Shown piece by piece: positions 11,417-12,145 of a stretch of 12,145 nucleotides of DNA. The DNA lies in contig NZ_JAJEJP010000004.1 in the NCBI RefSeq assembly GCF_021390495.1, positions 1-12,145 on the forward strand, read 5' to 3'. The notes beneath the pieces were generated by a model. It saw nothing but the letters and a program-made list of their open reading frames with translations, was not told the origin of the DNA and made no database searches. The position numbers and the translations under genes are program-made. Position 1 is the first letter of the stretch. Every line of letters starts with the position of its first letter. This DNA is from Paraburkholderia sp. ZP32-5 (GTDB lineage: Bacteria; Pseudomonadota; Gammaproteobacteria; Burkholderiales; Burkholderiaceae).

Positions 11417-11664
11417 GCCATCGAGTTTCCCGCAAGACTGGACCGTCATCAGCGTAAAGGCTTACGCCCAGCGTCATCTGGTCAAGGCTATTTATAGGAG
11501 CGGCGCACGTTCCCGAAAATGAGTTTTAGCTATCTAGCTGCTAGATAGCTATTATGCACTCTGGCTACCCGAGCCGTACGTGTCGGCCACTGGCCCGTAT
11601 GGCGTTCCGCTAGGTGCTGCATCCCTGTTATCGTCTGCTTCTCGCGGAGGGAACACGATACTGC
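11417..11664. other. Intergenic region after rep
   Basis: No gene is seen. GCGTAA-AGGC-TTACGC (11452-11467) is a short stem 36 bp after the rep stop and could end its transcript, although no T-run follows. The partition-type palindrome C lies at 11528-11550. No HigB-type toxin is encoded before the higA-like gene. Confidence 0.45.
11528..11550. promoter_or_regulatory. Partition-type palindrome C, downstream of rep
   Basis: AGCTATCTAG-CTG-CTAGATAGCT is a perfect 10-bp inverted repeat. Its 20 bases at 11531-11550 are identical to 9065-9084 in cluster A, 2.47 kb away and beyond both par and rep. Its position far from any par promoter argues for a centromere or spreading function rather than simple operator use. 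Confidence 0.7.
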
Positions 11665-11697
11665 TTGACGCTATTTTTGTAACGTGTAACGTTACAC
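11665..11697 (+). promoter_or_regulatory. Promoter and operator of the higA-like gene
   Basis: TTGACG (11665-11670) is a good -35 box. About 16-17 bp later the expected -10 region lies in TAACGT, inside the perfect 14-bp palindrome GTGTAACGTTACAC (11684-11697). TGTAACG is also repeated in tandem (11678 and 11685). This arrangement fits self-repression by the helix-turn-helix protein encoded 20 bp downstream. Confidence 0.65.
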
Positions 11698-11716
11698 ATA
11701 TATAGACGGGAACCGA

Positions 11717-12025
11717 ATGAACGTCATTTCTGATTGTGATTGCCGTCACCCGGGCGAACAGGTGCGACCCAAGATGGAAGCGCTAAAGCTGTCGGTGACA
11801 GCGACGGCCCAAGCGCTGGGCGTCACCCGCAAATGTCTGTCCGAGCTGCTGAACGGACGGTTTGGGGTGAGTCCCGAAATGGCACTGCGGTTGGCGGCAG
11901 GATTTCCGGACACAACGCCGGAGTTCTGGCTGGCTTTGCAGATGCAATGGGATCTACAGGCGGCCCGCAACAAGCTGGGCACGCTGGGCATCAAACCCCT
12001 CACGGAGAACAGTCGTCATGCTTGA
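11717..12025 (+). CDS. HigA/VapI-family helix-turn-helix protein without a HigB toxin (102 aa)
   Basis: The protein has the HigA layout: HPGEQVRPKMEALKLSVTAT near 11-30, helix-turn-helix AQALGVTRKCLSELLNGRFG near 31-50, then VSPEMALRLAAGFPDTTPEF and WLALQMQWDLQAA. Residues 1-10 include three cysteine-free and two Cys positions (DCDC at 7-10 includes C8 and C10). In HigBA loci the toxin gene precedes higA, but the 300 bp upstream here encode none. Instead its stop overlaps the start of an unrecognised 100-aa gene by 8 bases (12018-12025), implying translational coupling. A palindrome sits 20 bp before the ATG, so it is probably a self-regulated repressor. It could be an orphan antitoxin or half of a new two-gene module. 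Confidence 0.85.
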   Translation: MNVISDCDCRHPGEQVRPKMEALKLSVTATAQALGVTRKCLSELLNGRFGVSPEMALRLAAGFPDTTPEFWLALQMQWDLQAARNKLGTLGIKPLTENSRHA

Positions 12026-12145
12026 AGGCAATTCGCCACCGCTGGCCATTGCGTCACGCGTCCTTGCGCCGGAAACGCTGTCCGCGCTGCGTCGCCATCC
12101 TTATCATCTGGCCGCGTGGCGCATCGCCGATCGCTGGGCCTTTGA
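12018..12145 (+). CDS. N-terminal part (42 aa) of the unrecognised 100-aa protein that continues at base 1
   Basis: The ATG at 12018 lies inside the last codons of the higA-like gene, an 8-base overlap. The frame reads MLEGNSPPLAIASRVLAPET, then LSALRRHPYHLAAWRIADRW and AF, and is open to the right edge. Joined through GAC to the frame at base 2, it continues QPESLRALEAKGEIFVLIRL and ends at 175. The joined stretch around the junction (RIADRWAFDQPESLRALEAK) looks continuous and natural. There is no recognised domain. Because it follows a HigA-type regulator directly, it might be a toxin in reversed gene order or simply a co-regulated plasmid gene. Confidence 0.72.
   Translation, partial: MLEGNSPPLAIASRVLAPETLSALRRHPYHLAAWRIADRWAF

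Overview
The window reads best as one complete circular plasmid of 12,145 bp, cut inside a gene. An open frame starting at 12018 runs off the right edge (its last two bases are ga) and continues in the same frame from base 1 to a stop at 173-175, giving one 100-residue protein across the junction. The backbone fits: one Rep_3-type initiator with iterons, a ParA/ribbon-helix-helix partition pair, an orphan HigA-like regulator and a decayed mobilization gene. No relaxase or transfer gene is present, so the plasmid is at best mobilized in trans. The moderately high GC, the small-protein families and the very GC-rich tyrosine recombinase suggest a beta-proteobacterium of the Burkholderiales (Burkholderia/Paraburkholderia/Ralstonia/Cupriavidus type). 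This host call is an inference from protein style, not from a search.

Layout. 12018-175 (across the join) is an unrecognised small protein that overlaps the higA-like gene. 176-530 holds a perfect 13-bp inverted repeat and probably the old oriT side of a mob region. 531-878 is a mobC-like gene broken by two compensating frame changes. On the minus strand, 1930-868 holds a frameshifted remnant of an MNT-type nucleotidyltransferase, a 75-residue unknown and a DEDDh 3'-5' exonuclease. 2773-1979 is a conserved unknown with a proline-rich tail. 3069-6130 is a plus-strand cargo block: RHH protein, two-helix membrane protein, small zinc-binding protein, TIR-like (PF10137-type) protein and a tyrosine recombinase starting 2 bp after it. 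6158-6546 has a small minus-strand gene, a 3' tRNA-Ala-like fragment and a terminator, which looks like an attachment site. 6574-8810 (minus) has a coiled-coil/zinc-ribbon protein, an iteron-like ATTGA array with a consensus DnaA box, a 428-residue unknown and a YjzC-like protein. 9065-11550 is the maintenance core.

How it works together. Rep (10661-11416) should act on five roughly 21-bp iterons with DnaA boxes at 10179-10303 and an AT-rich stretch at 10349-10383. ParA and the RHH protein (10003-9086, minus) are bracketed by TATCTAG/CTAGATA palindromes at 9065, 10053 and 11531. These look like shared partition/operator sites that enclose both par and rep. The cargo block centres on a TIR-like protein of the kind used as an NAD-degrading anti-phage effector, beside a recombinase and a tRNA-like scar. 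It is therefore a candidate mobile defence cassette on a small plasmid. The main unexplained units are the RHH/membrane pair, the 428-residue protein beside the ATTGA array, and the HigA-like gene with its overlapping partner.
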